DNA from: Streptomyces bambusae
Lineage (GTDB): Bacteria; Actinomycetota; Actinomycetes; Streptomycetales; Streptomycetaceae
Length of the DNA: 64,000 nt
Assembly: GCF_020532645.1 (NCBI RefSeq)
Contig: NZ_JAJAUZ010000001.1
Location: forward strand, 186,001 to 250,000
Direction: 5' to 3'
The translations under genes and the position numbers were made by a program. Position 1 is the stretch's first letter, and every line of letters begins with the position of its first letter. The notes under the pieces were generated by a model. That model searched no databases and had not been told where the DNA came from. It worked only from the letters and a program-made list of their open reading frames with translations. Below, in pieces: positions 24,657 through 32,823 of this stretch.

Positions 24657-26759
24657 CGGCTCGTGCAGCTCGAACCAGATCGATTTGCCCTCGCCCCGCG
24701 GATCCACGCCCCACCGGTCCGCCAGCATCTCCATCAGCAGCACGCCCCGCCCGCTCGACGACATCTCACCCGGATGGCGCTTGTGCGGCAGCTCGTCACT
24801 GGCGTCCGACACCTCGACGCGCAGCCGGCGCGACCCCGGCGCACCCGTCGCCGACGCGATCAGCAGCGCATCCCCGTCCGTGTGCATGAGGACGTTCGTC
24901 ACCATCTCCGACACCAGCAGCACCGCCGAATCCACCTGGTCCGGGTCCGCCCAGTCGTGCAGCAGGTCCCGCACCTGCCGCCGGGCCCCGGCGATCCGCT
25001 CCGGTTCCGCCTGCGCCACCGTCACCACCGTCTGCCGCACCGCCGGCGCCGGCGGCCCCGCGCCCTGGCGGGACAGCAGCACCACCGCTATGTCGTCCTC
25101 GCGCCGGTCCGCCAGCGGCCCCGTCGTGTGGTGCGACGACGGCCCGTGCACCGCGGCCACCAGGTCGTCCGCCAGGTCCTCCAGCCCGGCAGCGTCCCCG
25201 ACGGGCGCCCCGGCCTCCAGCACGGTCCGCAGCCGCGCCCAGCCGGTGTCCAGGTCGTGCCCGCCGGTCTCGATCAGCCCGTCGGTGCACAGCATCACCG
25301 TCTCCCCCGGCTCCAGCACGAACCGGGTCGTCGGATAGTCCGTGTCCGGCACGATGCCCAGCGGCAGCCCGCCCGCGGTGGCCCGTACCAGCACCGTGCC
25401 GTCGGCCAGCCGCACCGCCGGCTCCGGGTGCCCGGCCCGGGCCAGCTCCAGCGTCCCGGTCACCGGGTCGCACTCCACGTACAGGCAGGTCGCGAACCGC
25501 GGGACGGTGAAACCGTCCTCGCCCGGCCCGGACGCGTGCAGCCCCGCCAGGAACCGCGAGGCCCGGGACAGCACCGCATCCGGCCGGTGCCCCTCCGAGG
25601 CGTACGCCCGCACCGCGATCCGCAGCTGGCCCATCAGCCCCGCCGCCCGCACGTCGTGCCCCTGCACGTCCCCGATGACCAGCGCGAACCGTCCCGACGG
25701 CAGCGGGATCATGTCGTACCAGTCGCCGCCGACCTGGAGCCCGCCGCCCGTCGGCACGTACCGTGCCGCGATCGCCATGCCCGGGATCTCCGGCCCCAGC
25801 GTCGGCATCATCGCCCGCTGCAGGCCGGTGCTCAGCTCCCGCTCCGACTCCGCCACGCCCGCCCGCTGGAGCGCCTGCGCCAGCATCCGGGCCACCGTCG
25901 TCAGCACCGACCGCTCGTCCGGCGAGAACGACACCGGCTGCCGGAAGGCCGCCATCCACGCGCCCATCGTCCGGCCCGCGACGATCAGCGGCAGGAACGC
26001 CCACGACATCCGGCCGAACCGCTGCGCCAGCGGCCAGGTCGCCGGGAACCGCCGCTTGTACTCCTCCGGCGTCGGCAGGTAGATCGCCCGCCCGGTGCGC
26101 ACCACCTCGGCCGCCGGATAGTCGGTGTCCACCCGCATCTCGGTGAACGGGCTCTCGTCCCCGGGGCTGTGCCCGTGGTGCCCGATCACCGACAGCCGGT
26201 CGCCGGCCACCCCGAACACCGCCAGCCCGTCCGGGCTGAACCCCGGCATCGACAGCGAGGCCGCCACCCGCAGCACCTCCGCCGTGGACCGGGCCTCGGC
26301 CAGCGCCCGCCCCGCGTCCAGCAGGAACGCCTCCCGCGAGCGCCGCCAGTCGCCGGTGACCGCCGGCTGCGCGGCCGTGGTGCCCGGCTGCGGCTCGGCG
26401 ATCTCCTGGAGGGTGCCGATCAGCTGGTAGTCCGTACGGTCCGGCAGCGGCTTGGAGCGGCTGCGCACGGTACGCAGCACCCGCCCCTCCTCGTCCACGA
26501 CCCGCAGCCGTGCCTCGGCGAGGGTGCCCTCGGCCGCCGCCAGCGCGACGATCCCGTTGACCTCGTTCCAGTCCACCGGGTGGAAGCGGGAGCGCACCGT
26601 CGACTCGGGAACGGTCACCGGCTCCGGCGGCAGGCCCAGCAGCCGGGCCGCCTCGCCGTCGAGGCGCACGGTTCCGGTCACGTTGTCCCACCGCCACAGG
26701 CCGGTCGCCACGGCGGCCAGGACGTCTTCGGTGCGCACTGACTCATCTTTACAGCTCAT
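24648..26759 (-). CDS. SpoIIE-type PP2C phosphatase with PAS, GAF and anti-sigma-like ATPase domains
   Basis: A 703-residue multidomain signalling protein. Order: PAS-like domain (about 10-115), GAF-like sensor (about 160-320), SpoIIE/PP2C phosphatase (about 340-570, with metal motifs 'GGDWYDMIPLPSG', 'VIGDVQGHDV' and 'CTDGLIETGG', and 'REDDIAVVLL'), then a HATPase_c domain of the RsbW type (about 575-703, N-box 'SEMVTNVLMHTDGDALL', G-box 'SSSGRGVLLMEMLADRWG'). Such proteins pair phosphatase and kinase activities for partner-switching control of sigma factors; Streptomyces has dozens and the partner is unknown. Start: ATG 26759 without a clear ribosome site; GTG 26738 is an alternative. Divergent from aspS. 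Confidence 0.92.
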   Translation of the reverse strand: MSCKDESVRTEDVLAAVATGLWRWDNVTGTVRLDGEAARLLGLPPEPVTVPESTVRSRFHPVDWNEVNGIVALAAAEGTLAEARLRVVDEEGRVLRTVRSRSKPLPDRTDYQLIGTLQEIAEPQPGTTAAQPAVTGDWRRSREAFLLDAGRALAEARSTAEVLRVAASLSMPGFSPDGLAVFGVAGDRLSVIGHHGHSPGDESPFTEMRVDTDYPAAEVVRTGRAIYLPTPEEYKRRFPATWPLAQRFGRMSWAFLPLIVAGRTMGAWMAAFRQPVSFSPDERSVLTTVARMLAQALQRAGVAESERELSTGLQRAMMPTLGPEIPGMAIAARYVPTGGGLQVGGDWYDMIPLPSGRFALVIGDVQGHDVRAAGLMGQLRIAVRAYASEGHRPDAVLSRASRFLAGLHASGPGEDGFTVPRFATCLYVECDPVTGTLELARAGHPEPAVRLADGTVLVRATAGGLPLGIVPDTDYPTTRFVLEPGETVMLCTDGLIETGGHDLDTGWARLRTVLEAGAPVGDAAGLEDLADDLVAAVHGPSSHHTTGPLADRREDDIAVVLLSRQGAGPPAPAVRQTVVTVAQAEPERIAGARRQVRDLLHDWADPDQVDSAVLLVSEMVTNVLMHTDGDALLIASATGAPGSRRLRVEVSDASDELPHKRHPGEMSSSGRGVLLMEMLADRWGVDPRGEGKSIWFELHEPGA

Positions 26760-26895
26760 TGCACCGGTTTGCCCGGCAGGCCGGAGCGGCCCGTCCGCCC
26801 GGTGCGAGTTGTCCACAGCCCGGCGGGCCGTCCACAGCCCGGGCGGTAACCTTGGGAGGGTTGAATCCACCCTGGTATCGCGAAGAACTGGATGA

Positions 26896-28716
26896 ATGAT
26901 GCATCGGTACAGGTCCCACACCTGCGGCGAGCTCCGCGCGACTGACGTCGGCACCGACGTCCGGCTGAGCGGCTGGCTGCACAATCGTCGAGACCTGGGC
27001 GGCATCCTCTTCATCGATCTGCGCGACCACTACGGCATCACGCAGCTCGTCGCCCGACCGGGCACCGCGGCCGCCGAGGTCCTCGACAAGCTGTCGAAGG
27101 AGACCACGGTCCGCATCGACGGCAAGGTCGTCTCCCGCGGCGCCGAGAACATCAACCCCGACCTCGCCACCGGCGAGATCGAGATCGAGGCCGTCGAGGT
27201 CGAGGTCCTGGGTGCGGCCGCCCCGCTGCCGTTCACGATCAACACGGACGACGGCGTCAACGAGGAGCGCCGCCTGGAGTACCGCTTCCTCGACCTGCGC
27301 CGCGAGCGCATGCACCGCAACATCATGCTGCGCTCCGCCGTCATCGGCGCGATCCGCGACAAGATGCGCGCCCTCGGGTTCAACGAGATGGCGACCCCGA
27401 TCCTGACCGCGACCTCCCCCGAGGGCGCCCGCGACTTCGTGGTCCCGTCCCGCCTGAACCCGGGCAAGTTCTACGCCCTGCCGCAGGCCCCGCAGCAGTT
27501 CAAGCAGCTGCTGATGATCTCCGGCTTCGACCGCTACTTCCAGATCGCGCCCTGCTTCCGCGACGAGGACGCCCGCGCCGACCGCTCGCCGGGCGAGTTC
27601 TACCAGCTCGACGTGGAGATGTCCTTCGTCGAGCAGGAGGACGTCTTCCAGCCGATCGAGAAGCTGATGACCGAGCTCTTCGAGGAGTTCGGCAACGGCC
27701 GTCACGTCACCTCGCCGTTCCCGCGGATCCCGTTCCGCGAGTCGATGCTCAAGTACGGCAACGACAAGCCGGACCTGCGCACCGACCTGGAGCTCGTCGA
27801 CATCACCGACGTGTTCGAGAACTCCGAGTTCAAGGCGTTCGCCGGCAAGCACGTCCGCGCCCTCGCGGTGCCGGACACCGGCGACCAGCCGCGCAAGTTC
27901 TTCGACGGCCTGGGCGACTTCGCGGTCTCCCTCGGCGCGAAGGGCCTGGCCTGGGTCCGCGTCGGCGAGGAGAACGCGCTGACCGGCCCGATCGCCAAGT
28001 TCCTCACCGAGGAGAACGTCAAGGTCCTCGCCGAGCGCCTGAGCCTGAAGCCCGGTCACGCGGTGTTCTTCGGCGCCGGCGAGTTCGACGAGGTCTCCAA
28101 GATCATGGGACCGGTCCGCGTCGAGGCCGCCAAGCGCGCCGGCCGGTTCGAGGAGAACGTCTTCCGGTTCGCCTGGATCGTCGACTTCCCGATGTACGAG
28201 AAGGACGAGGAGACCGGCAAGATCGACTTCTCGCACAACCCCTTCTCGATGCCGCAGGGCGGCCTGGAGGCCCTGGAGACCCAGGACCCGCTGGACGTCC
28301 TGGGCTGGCAGTACGACATCGTCTGCAACGGCATCGAGCTGTCCTCGGGCGCCATCCGGAACCACGAGCCCGAGATCATGTTCAAGGCGTTCGAGATCGC
28401 CGGTTACTCCAAGGAGACCGTCGAGACCGAGTTCGCCGGCATGCTCCGCGCGTTCCAGTTCGGCGCCCCGCCGCACGGCGGCATCGCCCCGGGCGTGGAC
28501 CGCATCGTGATGCTGCTGGCCGACGAGCCGAACATCCGCGAGACCATCGCCTTCCCGCTCAACGGCAACGCCCAGGACCTGATGATGGGCGCGCCGACGG
28601 AGCTGGAGGAGGCCCGCCTGCGCGAGCTGAACATCGCCCTGCGCAAGCCGGTCGAGAAGAAGGCCACCGGCGACCGCCCGGTCTCCGAGGCCGTCCACCC
28701 GGACGCCGCGCGGTAG
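26896..28716 (+). CDS. aspS: Aspartate-tRNA ligase
   Basis: A 606-residue class IIb synthetase that charges tRNA-Asp (possibly also tRNA-Asn, as in many actinobacteria with an amidotransferase). An N-terminal OB-fold anticodon domain (about 15-110, '[22 protein letters not shown]'), a class II catalytic core with motif 2 around '[20 protein letters not shown]' and motif 3 '[20 protein letters not shown]', and the bacterial GAD insertion (about 290-420). Two adjacent ATG codons (26896, 26899) are both possible starts. A strong hairpin follows the gene. Confidence 0.98.
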   Translation: MMHRYRSHTCGELRATDVGTDVRLSGWLHNRRDLGGILFIDLRDHYGITQLVARPGTAAAEVLDKLSKETTVRIDGKVVSRGAENINPDLATGEIEIEAVEVEVLGAAAPLPFTINTDDGVNEERRLEYRFLDLRRERMHRNIMLRSAVIGAIRDKMRALGFNEMATPILTATSPEGARDFVVPSRLNPGKFYALPQAPQQFKQLLMISGFDRYFQIAPCFRDEDARADRSPGEFYQLDVEMSFVEQEDVFQPIEKLMTELFEEFGNGRHVTSPFPRIPFRESMLKYGNDKPDLRTDLELVDITDVFENSEFKAFAGKHVRALAVPDTGDQPRKFFDGLGDFAVSLGAKGLAWVRVGEENALTGPIAKFLTEENVKVLAERLSLKPGHAVFFGAGEFDEVSKIMGPVRVEAAKRAGRFEENVFRFAWIVDFPMYEKDEETGKIDFSHNPFSMPQGGLEALETQDPLDVLGWQYDIVCNGIELSSGAIRNHEPEIMFKAFEIAGYSKETVETEFAGMLRAFQFGAPPHGGIAPGVDRIVMLLADEPNIRETIAFPLNGNAQDLMMGAPTELEEARLRELNIALRKPVEKKATGDRPVSEAVHPDAAR

Positions 28717-28744
28717 GCACGCGCACGGCCGTGACGCCGTAGCC

Positions 28745-28781
28745 GGAGGGCCCGGGATCCACTGCGGATCCCGGGCCCTCC
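28745..28781 (+). terminator. Hairpin terminator after aspS
   Basis: Perfect 16-bp arms (28745-28760, 28766-28781; GGAGGGCCCGGGATCC and its complement) around a 5-nt loop. It lies between convergent genes and may serve both. Confidence 0.85.
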
Positions 28782-28823
28782 GTCGTTCGCGGCCACATGC
28801 CGCCGCCTGCCGCCGTGCCGGGC

Positions 28824-31061
28824 TCAGGCGAGCCGGTCGTAGACCTGCCAGCCGGTGCCGAGCTGTGTGACGTCGCCGGGGGAGGATCTCCAGGAGATCC
28901 CGTGCAGCAGCCAGAGCGTGCCGGCGGTGTCCCGGGCGACCAGGTCGGCGAGGCCGTCGCCGGTCAGGTCGCCGACGCCGACGACGGCGTCGTACGGGGC
29001 GAGCCACCGCTGGACCTGCCGGAGCGGGGCGAACCCGCCCGTGCCGGTGGCCGACATGCGGTGCACGAAGTTCCGGCGGTCCTGGAGCAGCAGGTCGCCG
29101 TATCCGTCGCCGTCGACGTCCCCCGCACCGATGATCTTCTTGTAGCCCTTGTACCCGGAACCGATGACGGTGCGGGGAGCGAAGGCCGCACCCCGCGCGG
29201 CGTACAGGTAGAGCACCCCGCTCTTCGGATCGCGGGCGACCAGGTCCGCCCGGTCGTCGCCGGTGACGTCACCCGGCGAGGTGATCACGTCGTACGCGTT
29301 CCAGCCCTTGCCCAGCACGGTGTGCCTGGTGGCCGGCTTGAGCACCGCACCGCAGGCGGGGGTGTAGGCGCGCATCACGCCGTCGGGCAGCCGGACCAGG
29401 ACGTCGTTGCACCGGTCGCCGTTCAGGTCGCCGACGGGGACGGGCAGGAAGCCCTTGGGCCAGCCGGTGCTGACGGCGCTGCCGCTGAAGCCGCCCCTGG
29501 CCGTGGTGCCGTACGCCGTGCGCAGTCCGCCCGAGGGGGTGGTCTGGAACAGGTCGGGCGTGCCGTCGGGGCGGCCGGCCCGCGAGCCGAAGTCCCGGCG
29601 GACCGCGTCGGTGCCGGTACGGGCGGCCATGAGCGGGTGCTCGTCGTAGTGACTGCTGTGGGTCCAGAGGAGGGCGGCCGAGCCGCCGGGGCCCGCCGCG
29701 ATCTGTCCGGTCGGGTACTCCTCGCCCCTCCGGGTCGGCAGGGCCGGCAGCGACCAGGTGCCGGTGTGCGGATCGCGCACGGCTTCCTTCAGCTCGTAGT
29801 CGGGCTCGACTCCGCTGGTCGAACTCGTCCACAGCACCCGGACGGTGCCGTCCGGGCCGAGGGACACGTCGAGGCCCCGGCCCGGTCCGGCGATCCGCGC
29901 GGCGGGCCGCCACCCGGCGGCACCGCCCTCCAGGGTCGCGCTGCGGAGGTCCGTGCGGCGGTCCGTGTACTCCGACCAGTCGAAGGGGTGCACCTCCTCC
30001 CACAGCAGGGTGACGTCCCCGTCCGGGCCGATGAGCGGCCGCCGCGCGGCCCGGTGCTCGATGGTGCCGGGCATCGGCTGCCGGTGGGCGGCGCCCCAGC
30101 CGGCCGCGCCGGGGCGGCGTACGACGGTGTCCAGGGCGCGGGTCGGAGCCTTGTCGCCCGCCTCGCGCAGGCCCCAGGAGAGGGCGAAGCTGCCGTCCGG
30201 ACCGGCGGCGACCGCGGGGTCGTCCGTCCCGGCCTCGGGCGCGGACACCGGCTCCGGGGCACCCCAGGGGGCGGTGGGCCCGGTCCGGGCGACGGTGTCG
30301 ATCCGCGGGTGCCCCGCGCCGGTGGCCAGCCGGTACGCGAGAACGGTCCGGCCGGTCGGCCCGACGGCCACGTCCACCACGCCCGGCCGCTCCTCCGGGG
30401 TGCCGGCGGCGGTCCGGACCGGCGGGCCCCAGACGCCGTTCGCGGTCCGGGTCGCGGTGTACACCGCCGCGTCCGCCCGGTCCGGCGCCACCGTCCAGGC
30501 AGCCGTGAACACGCCCCGCGGCCCGGCCGCCAGGCGCACCCGCGGGACGGCCGCCGGCACCTTCGGGGCGTACACCGGGTTGGGCGCAGACCAGGTGTGC
30601 CCGGCCGGGGAGAGGGTGGCGGCCACCAGGCGTGCGGCATCCGCTCCCGGCTCCGCCGCGGGCTCCCGCCACACGGCCGTGACCAGCCCGTCGGTGCCGG
30701 CCGCCAACTGGATGCCGGGCCGCCCGTCGGTGCGGACGGAGAGCCGCCTCGGGCGCTGCCAGACGCTGCTGTGCGGCGGCCGTGCGGCCGCGTACAGCTC
30801 GTACTCCGCGGCCGGTCCCCCCGCCGTCACCCGGACCTGCCAGACGGCCGCGGCCCAGCCGTCGCCGGCGATCACGAGGTCCTTCTCGCCGATGTGCCGC
30901 TCGGTGCCGGTCACCGGCGCGGACGGGAGCCAGTACGGCCGCGGGGCCGCCGTGGCCGGGCCGGCCGCGAGCAGCGGTGGCACCAGCACCCCGGCGAGGA
31001 GCGCCGCGGCGGCCGCGACGGCGGGCGGGCGCCGGCGGCGGATGCGGACGGGTGTGCCCAT
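28824..31061 (-). CDS. Large secreted VCBS/FG-GAP repeat protein
   Basis: A 745-residue exported protein. A Sec signal peptide covers about residues 1-38. The N-terminal 450 residues hold weak beta-propeller-like repeats ('AAGPDGSFALSWGL', 'SLGPDGTVRVLWTS'). The C-terminal 260 residues carry clear FG-GAP/VCBS calcium-type repeats: 'VGDLNGDRCNDVLVR', 'PGDVTGDDRADLVARD', 'AGDVDGDGYGDLLLQD', 'VGDLTGDGLADLVARD'. It ends 'LGTGWQVYDRLA', nearly the same as the next gene upstream, so the two are paralogues. ATG 31061 has a GGAAGGAA site. The role is unknown; adhesion or cell-wall association is typical for the fold. Confidence 0.9.
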   Translation of the reverse strand: MGTPVRIRRRRPPAVAAAAALLAGVLVPPLLAAGPATAAPRPYWLPSAPVTGTERHIGEKDLVIAGDGWAAAVWQVRVTAGGPAAEYELYAAARPPHSSVWQRPRRLSVRTDGRPGIQLAAGTDGLVTAVWREPAAEPGADAARLVAATLSPAGHTWSAPNPVYAPKVPAAVPRVRLAAGPRGVFTAAWTVAPDRADAAVYTATRTANGVWGPPVRTAAGTPEERPGVVDVAVGPTGRTVLAYRLATGAGHPRIDTVARTGPTAPWGAPEPVSAPEAGTDDPAVAAGPDGSFALSWGLREAGDKAPTRALDTVVRRPGAAGWGAAHRQPMPGTIEHRAARRPLIGPDGDVTLLWEEVHPFDWSEYTDRRTDLRSATLEGGAAGWRPAARIAGPGRGLDVSLGPDGTVRVLWTSSTSGVEPDYELKEAVRDPHTGTWSLPALPTRRGEEYPTGQIAAGPGGSAALLWTHSSHYDEHPLMAARTGTDAVRRDFGSRAGRPDGTPDLFQTTPSGGLRTAYGTTARGGFSGSAVSTGWPKGFLPVPVGDLNGDRCNDVLVRLPDGVMRAYTPACGAVLKPATRHTVLGKGWNAYDVITSPGDVTGDDRADLVARDPKSGVLYLYAARGAAFAPRTVIGSGYKGYKKIIGAGDVDGDGYGDLLLQDRRNFVHRMSATGTGGFAPLRQVQRWLAPYDAVVGVGDLTGDGLADLVARDTAGTLWLLHGISWRSSPGDVTQLGTGWQVYDRLA

Positions 31062-31099
31062 GGACAGGTTCCTTCCCCCGTGTGGATCGGTCGGGAGTT

Positions 31100-31126
31100 G
31101 GACCGCCCCGAACACCGTTTGGTTGT
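31100..31126 (-). promoter_or_regulatory. ECF-sigma-like promoter, VCBS gene 1
   Basis: On the minus strand CAACC (31125-31121) and GGTCC (31104-31100) are 16 bp apart and flanked by an upstream ACA and a downstream AACTCC. The same motif and spacing precede the paralogue at 32652-32678. The layout fits extracytoplasmic-function sigma factors. The -10 element ends about 39 bp upstream of the ATG. Confidence 0.5.
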
Positions 31127-31148
31127 GCGGAATCTGCCGCTTCATCAC

Positions 31149-31189
31149 GAAAGGCGATGCTCCCACCCCCGTGGAGAGCACCGCCTTTC
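31149..31189 (-). other. Hairpin, copy 1, between the two VCBS genes
   Basis: On the minus strand GAAAGGCGGTGCTC pairs with GAGCATCGCCTTTC through 14 positions (one G-U), with loop TCCACGGGGGTGG. It lies 39 bp after the stop of the upstream VCBS gene and upstream of the candidate promoter of this one, so it can act as a terminator. A near-identical copy is at 32553-32593. Confidence 0.75.
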
Positions 31190-31227
31190 GTCATCGTGGG
31201 CCGACCCGCGGGCCGGCCCGCTGACGG

Positions 31228-32499
31228 TCAGGTCAGCCGGTCGTAGACCTGCCAGCCCGTGCCGAGCTGCACGCGGGTGCCGAAGGTGCCCTTGCCGGTG
31301 CCGTTGTGCCGCCAGATCCGCCCGGCGGTGTCGCGGGCGACGAGGTCGGCATGGCCGTCACCGGTCAGGTCGCCCACGCCCACGACGGAGTTGTACGAAG
31401 CGCCCCAGTCGCGGACGACGAGGGTGCGCGGGCCGAGGGTGCCCTTGCCGGTGCCGGGCATCAGCCACAGCTCGTTGGAGGCGTCCTGGAGGAGCAGGTC
31501 GCCGTTCCGGTCGCCGTTGAGGTCACCGGCGCCGATGATCTTCTTGTAGCCCTTGAAGCCGGTGCCGAGCACCACCTTCTTCCTCAGGTAGCCGCTGCCG
31601 TTGCGGTAGGTGGCGAAGAGGTAGAGCGTCCCCGTCTTCGCCTCGCGGGCGACCACGTCGGCGCGGCCGTCCCTCGTCAGGTCGCCGGGCGAGGTGATCA
31701 CGTCGTGCGTGTTCCAGCGCTTGCCGAGGGAGAGGTGGTGGTCGCCGGGCTTGAAGTCGGGCGTCTTGGAGAGCCGGCAGTTGGAGCTGTAGCGCCGCAG
31801 CTCGCCGTCGGGCATGCGGACCAGGAGGTCGTTGCACGATCCCCCGTTCTGCCGGGCACCGATGGACACCGGCAGGATCCCCTTCGGCCAGCCGGTCGTG
31901 GTGTGGCTGCCGCTGAAGTTGCCCGTGCCCGCGTGCCCGAAGGCGAAGCGCATGGTGCCCGAGGCGGTGGTGGTGATGATGTCGCCGGTGCCGTCCGGGG
32001 CGCCGCCGCGGGAACCGTAGTCGTGGCGGACGGCCCGGCCGCCCGTGTGGGCGACCTTGCCGGTGCCCAGCTCGACGGGGGCGGCCCCGTCGGCCGTGCC
32101 CGTGAGGGTCCACGTGAAGACGCCGTTCGGGGCGTCCTTCCAGGAATCGTCGACGCGTCCGTCCCACTGCGGGCGGATGTCCGACCCGGTCCCTGTGAAG
32201 GTGCGGAACGCGCGGCCGACGGTGTCCTTGAGCGTCAGGGTCCACGCCGCCGGCCGGTTCAGCGTCCACACCGGGTCCCAGACGATGTCGTTGCTCATGC
32301 GCTGGGGCGTGGTGGCGGCCGGGACCGTCGAGGAGGTCACGGTGAGCGGCGCCTCGGTGCCGGCGCGGGCCGCCCGCTGCTGTTCGGCGGTGGCCGGAGC
32401 GGCGATGGCCGCCGGCGTGGCGAGGGCGCCGCCGGCCAGCAGGCCGAGGGCGGTGAGGGCGACGACCGGCAGGCGGTGCGTGCGGGCGGCTGTGCCCAT
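31228..32499 (-). CDS. Secreted VCBS/FG-GAP protein with Ig-like N-terminal domain
   Basis: A 423-residue exported protein and paralogue of the next gene downstream. Signal peptide about 1-34; a FlgD/Ig-like beta-sandwich segment about 70-150 ('WTLTLKDTVGRAFRTFTGTG', 'PNGVFTWTLTGTADG'); then four VCBS repeats ('PGDLTRDGRADVVARE', 'AGDLNGDRNGDLLLQD', 'VGDLTGDGHADLVARD') and the shared tail 'LGTGWQVYDRLT'. ATG 32499 is chosen for its fit to the signal peptide. The function is unknown. The two paralogues probably arose by tandem duplication with different N-terminal halves. Confidence 0.9.
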   Translation of the reverse strand: MGTAARTHRLPVVALTALGLLAGGALATPAAIAAPATAEQQRAARAGTEAPLTVTSSTVPAATTPQRMSNDIVWDPVWTLNRPAAWTLTLKDTVGRAFRTFTGTGSDIRPQWDGRVDDSWKDAPNGVFTWTLTGTADGAAPVELGTGKVAHTGGRAVRHDYGSRGGAPDGTGDIITTTASGTMRFAFGHAGTGNFSGSHTTTGWPKGILPVSIGARQNGGSCNDLLVRMPDGELRRYSSNCRLSKTPDFKPGDHHLSLGKRWNTHDVITSPGDLTRDGRADVVAREAKTGTLYLFATYRNGSGYLRKKVVLGTGFKGYKKIIGAGDLNGDRNGDLLLQDASNELWLMPGTGKGTLGPRTLVVRDWGASYNSVVGVGDLTGDGHADLVARDTAGRIWRHNGTGKGTFGTRVQLGTGWQVYDRLT

Positions 32500-32552
32500 G
32501 AGGAGTGTTCCCTTTCCCTGTACGGATGTGGACCTCCGGCGGGCCGTGCGGC

Positions 32553-32593
32553 GGAAGGTGGTGCTCCCACCCCCGTGGAGAGCACCGCCTTCC
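32553..32593 (-). other. Hairpin, copy 2, in the leader of VCBS gene 2
   Basis: On the minus strand GGAAGGCGGTGCTC pairs with GAGCACCACCTTCC (13 of 14 pairs, one C/A mismatch) with the same TCCACGGGGGTGG-type loop as the copy at 31149-31189. It ends 53 nt before the start codon. Confidence 0.75.
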
Positions 32594-32651
32594 GTGGCGC
32601 CGGGTCGGTTCGCGGCCGGCCGGTGCGATCCCCCTGGGAGATCAAGGAGTT

Positions 32652-32678
32652 GGACCACGCACCCCGGCGGATGGTTGT
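32652..32678 (-). promoter_or_regulatory. ECF-sigma-like promoter, VCBS gene 2
   Basis: CAACC (32677-32673) and GGTCC (32656-32652) on the minus strand, 16 bp apart, followed by AACTCC, matching the motif before the paralogue at 31100-31126. Confidence 0.5.
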
Positions 32679-32768
32679 ACGGGCGGAGAGAAAAGATCAT
32701 GGACGGGCCGGAACACACGGCCGGCGATGCAGCCGGGCACTGCGGCCGGGCACTGCGGCCGGGCATGC

Positions 32769-32805
32769 GGGAGGCCCCGCGCGAACGTGTCGCGCGGGGC
32801 CTCCC
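32769..32805 (-). terminator. Hairpin terminator after metG
   Basis: Perfect 16-bp arms GGGAGGCCCCGCGCGA and its complement around ACGTG, 19 bp after the metG stop. Confidence 0.85.
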
Positions 32806-32823
32806 GGCGGAAGCGGTACGGCC

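Larger units (their letters stand above)
32500..32823 (-). other. 324-bp regulatory gap between metG and VCBS gene 2
   Basis: No gene. Reading on the minus strand it holds the metG terminator (32769-32805), an ECF-like promoter (32652-32678), the second copy of the shared hairpin (32553-32593) and a long 5' leader to ATG 32499. The hairpin therefore lies inside the leader if the candidate promoter is right. Confidence 0.6.

Noticed and set aside
23202..26741. Open frame of more than 1100 codons on the plus strand
   Set aside because: It runs in a wrong frame through the monooxygenase gene and antisense to the SpoIIE gene; composition is Arg/Pro/His low complexity. Not a gene.
31149..32593. 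Known riboswitch class (for example cyclic-di-AMP) at the VCBS hairpins
   Set aside because: Only one simple stem-loop is conserved; the multi-helix core and conserved internal loops of that class are not seen.
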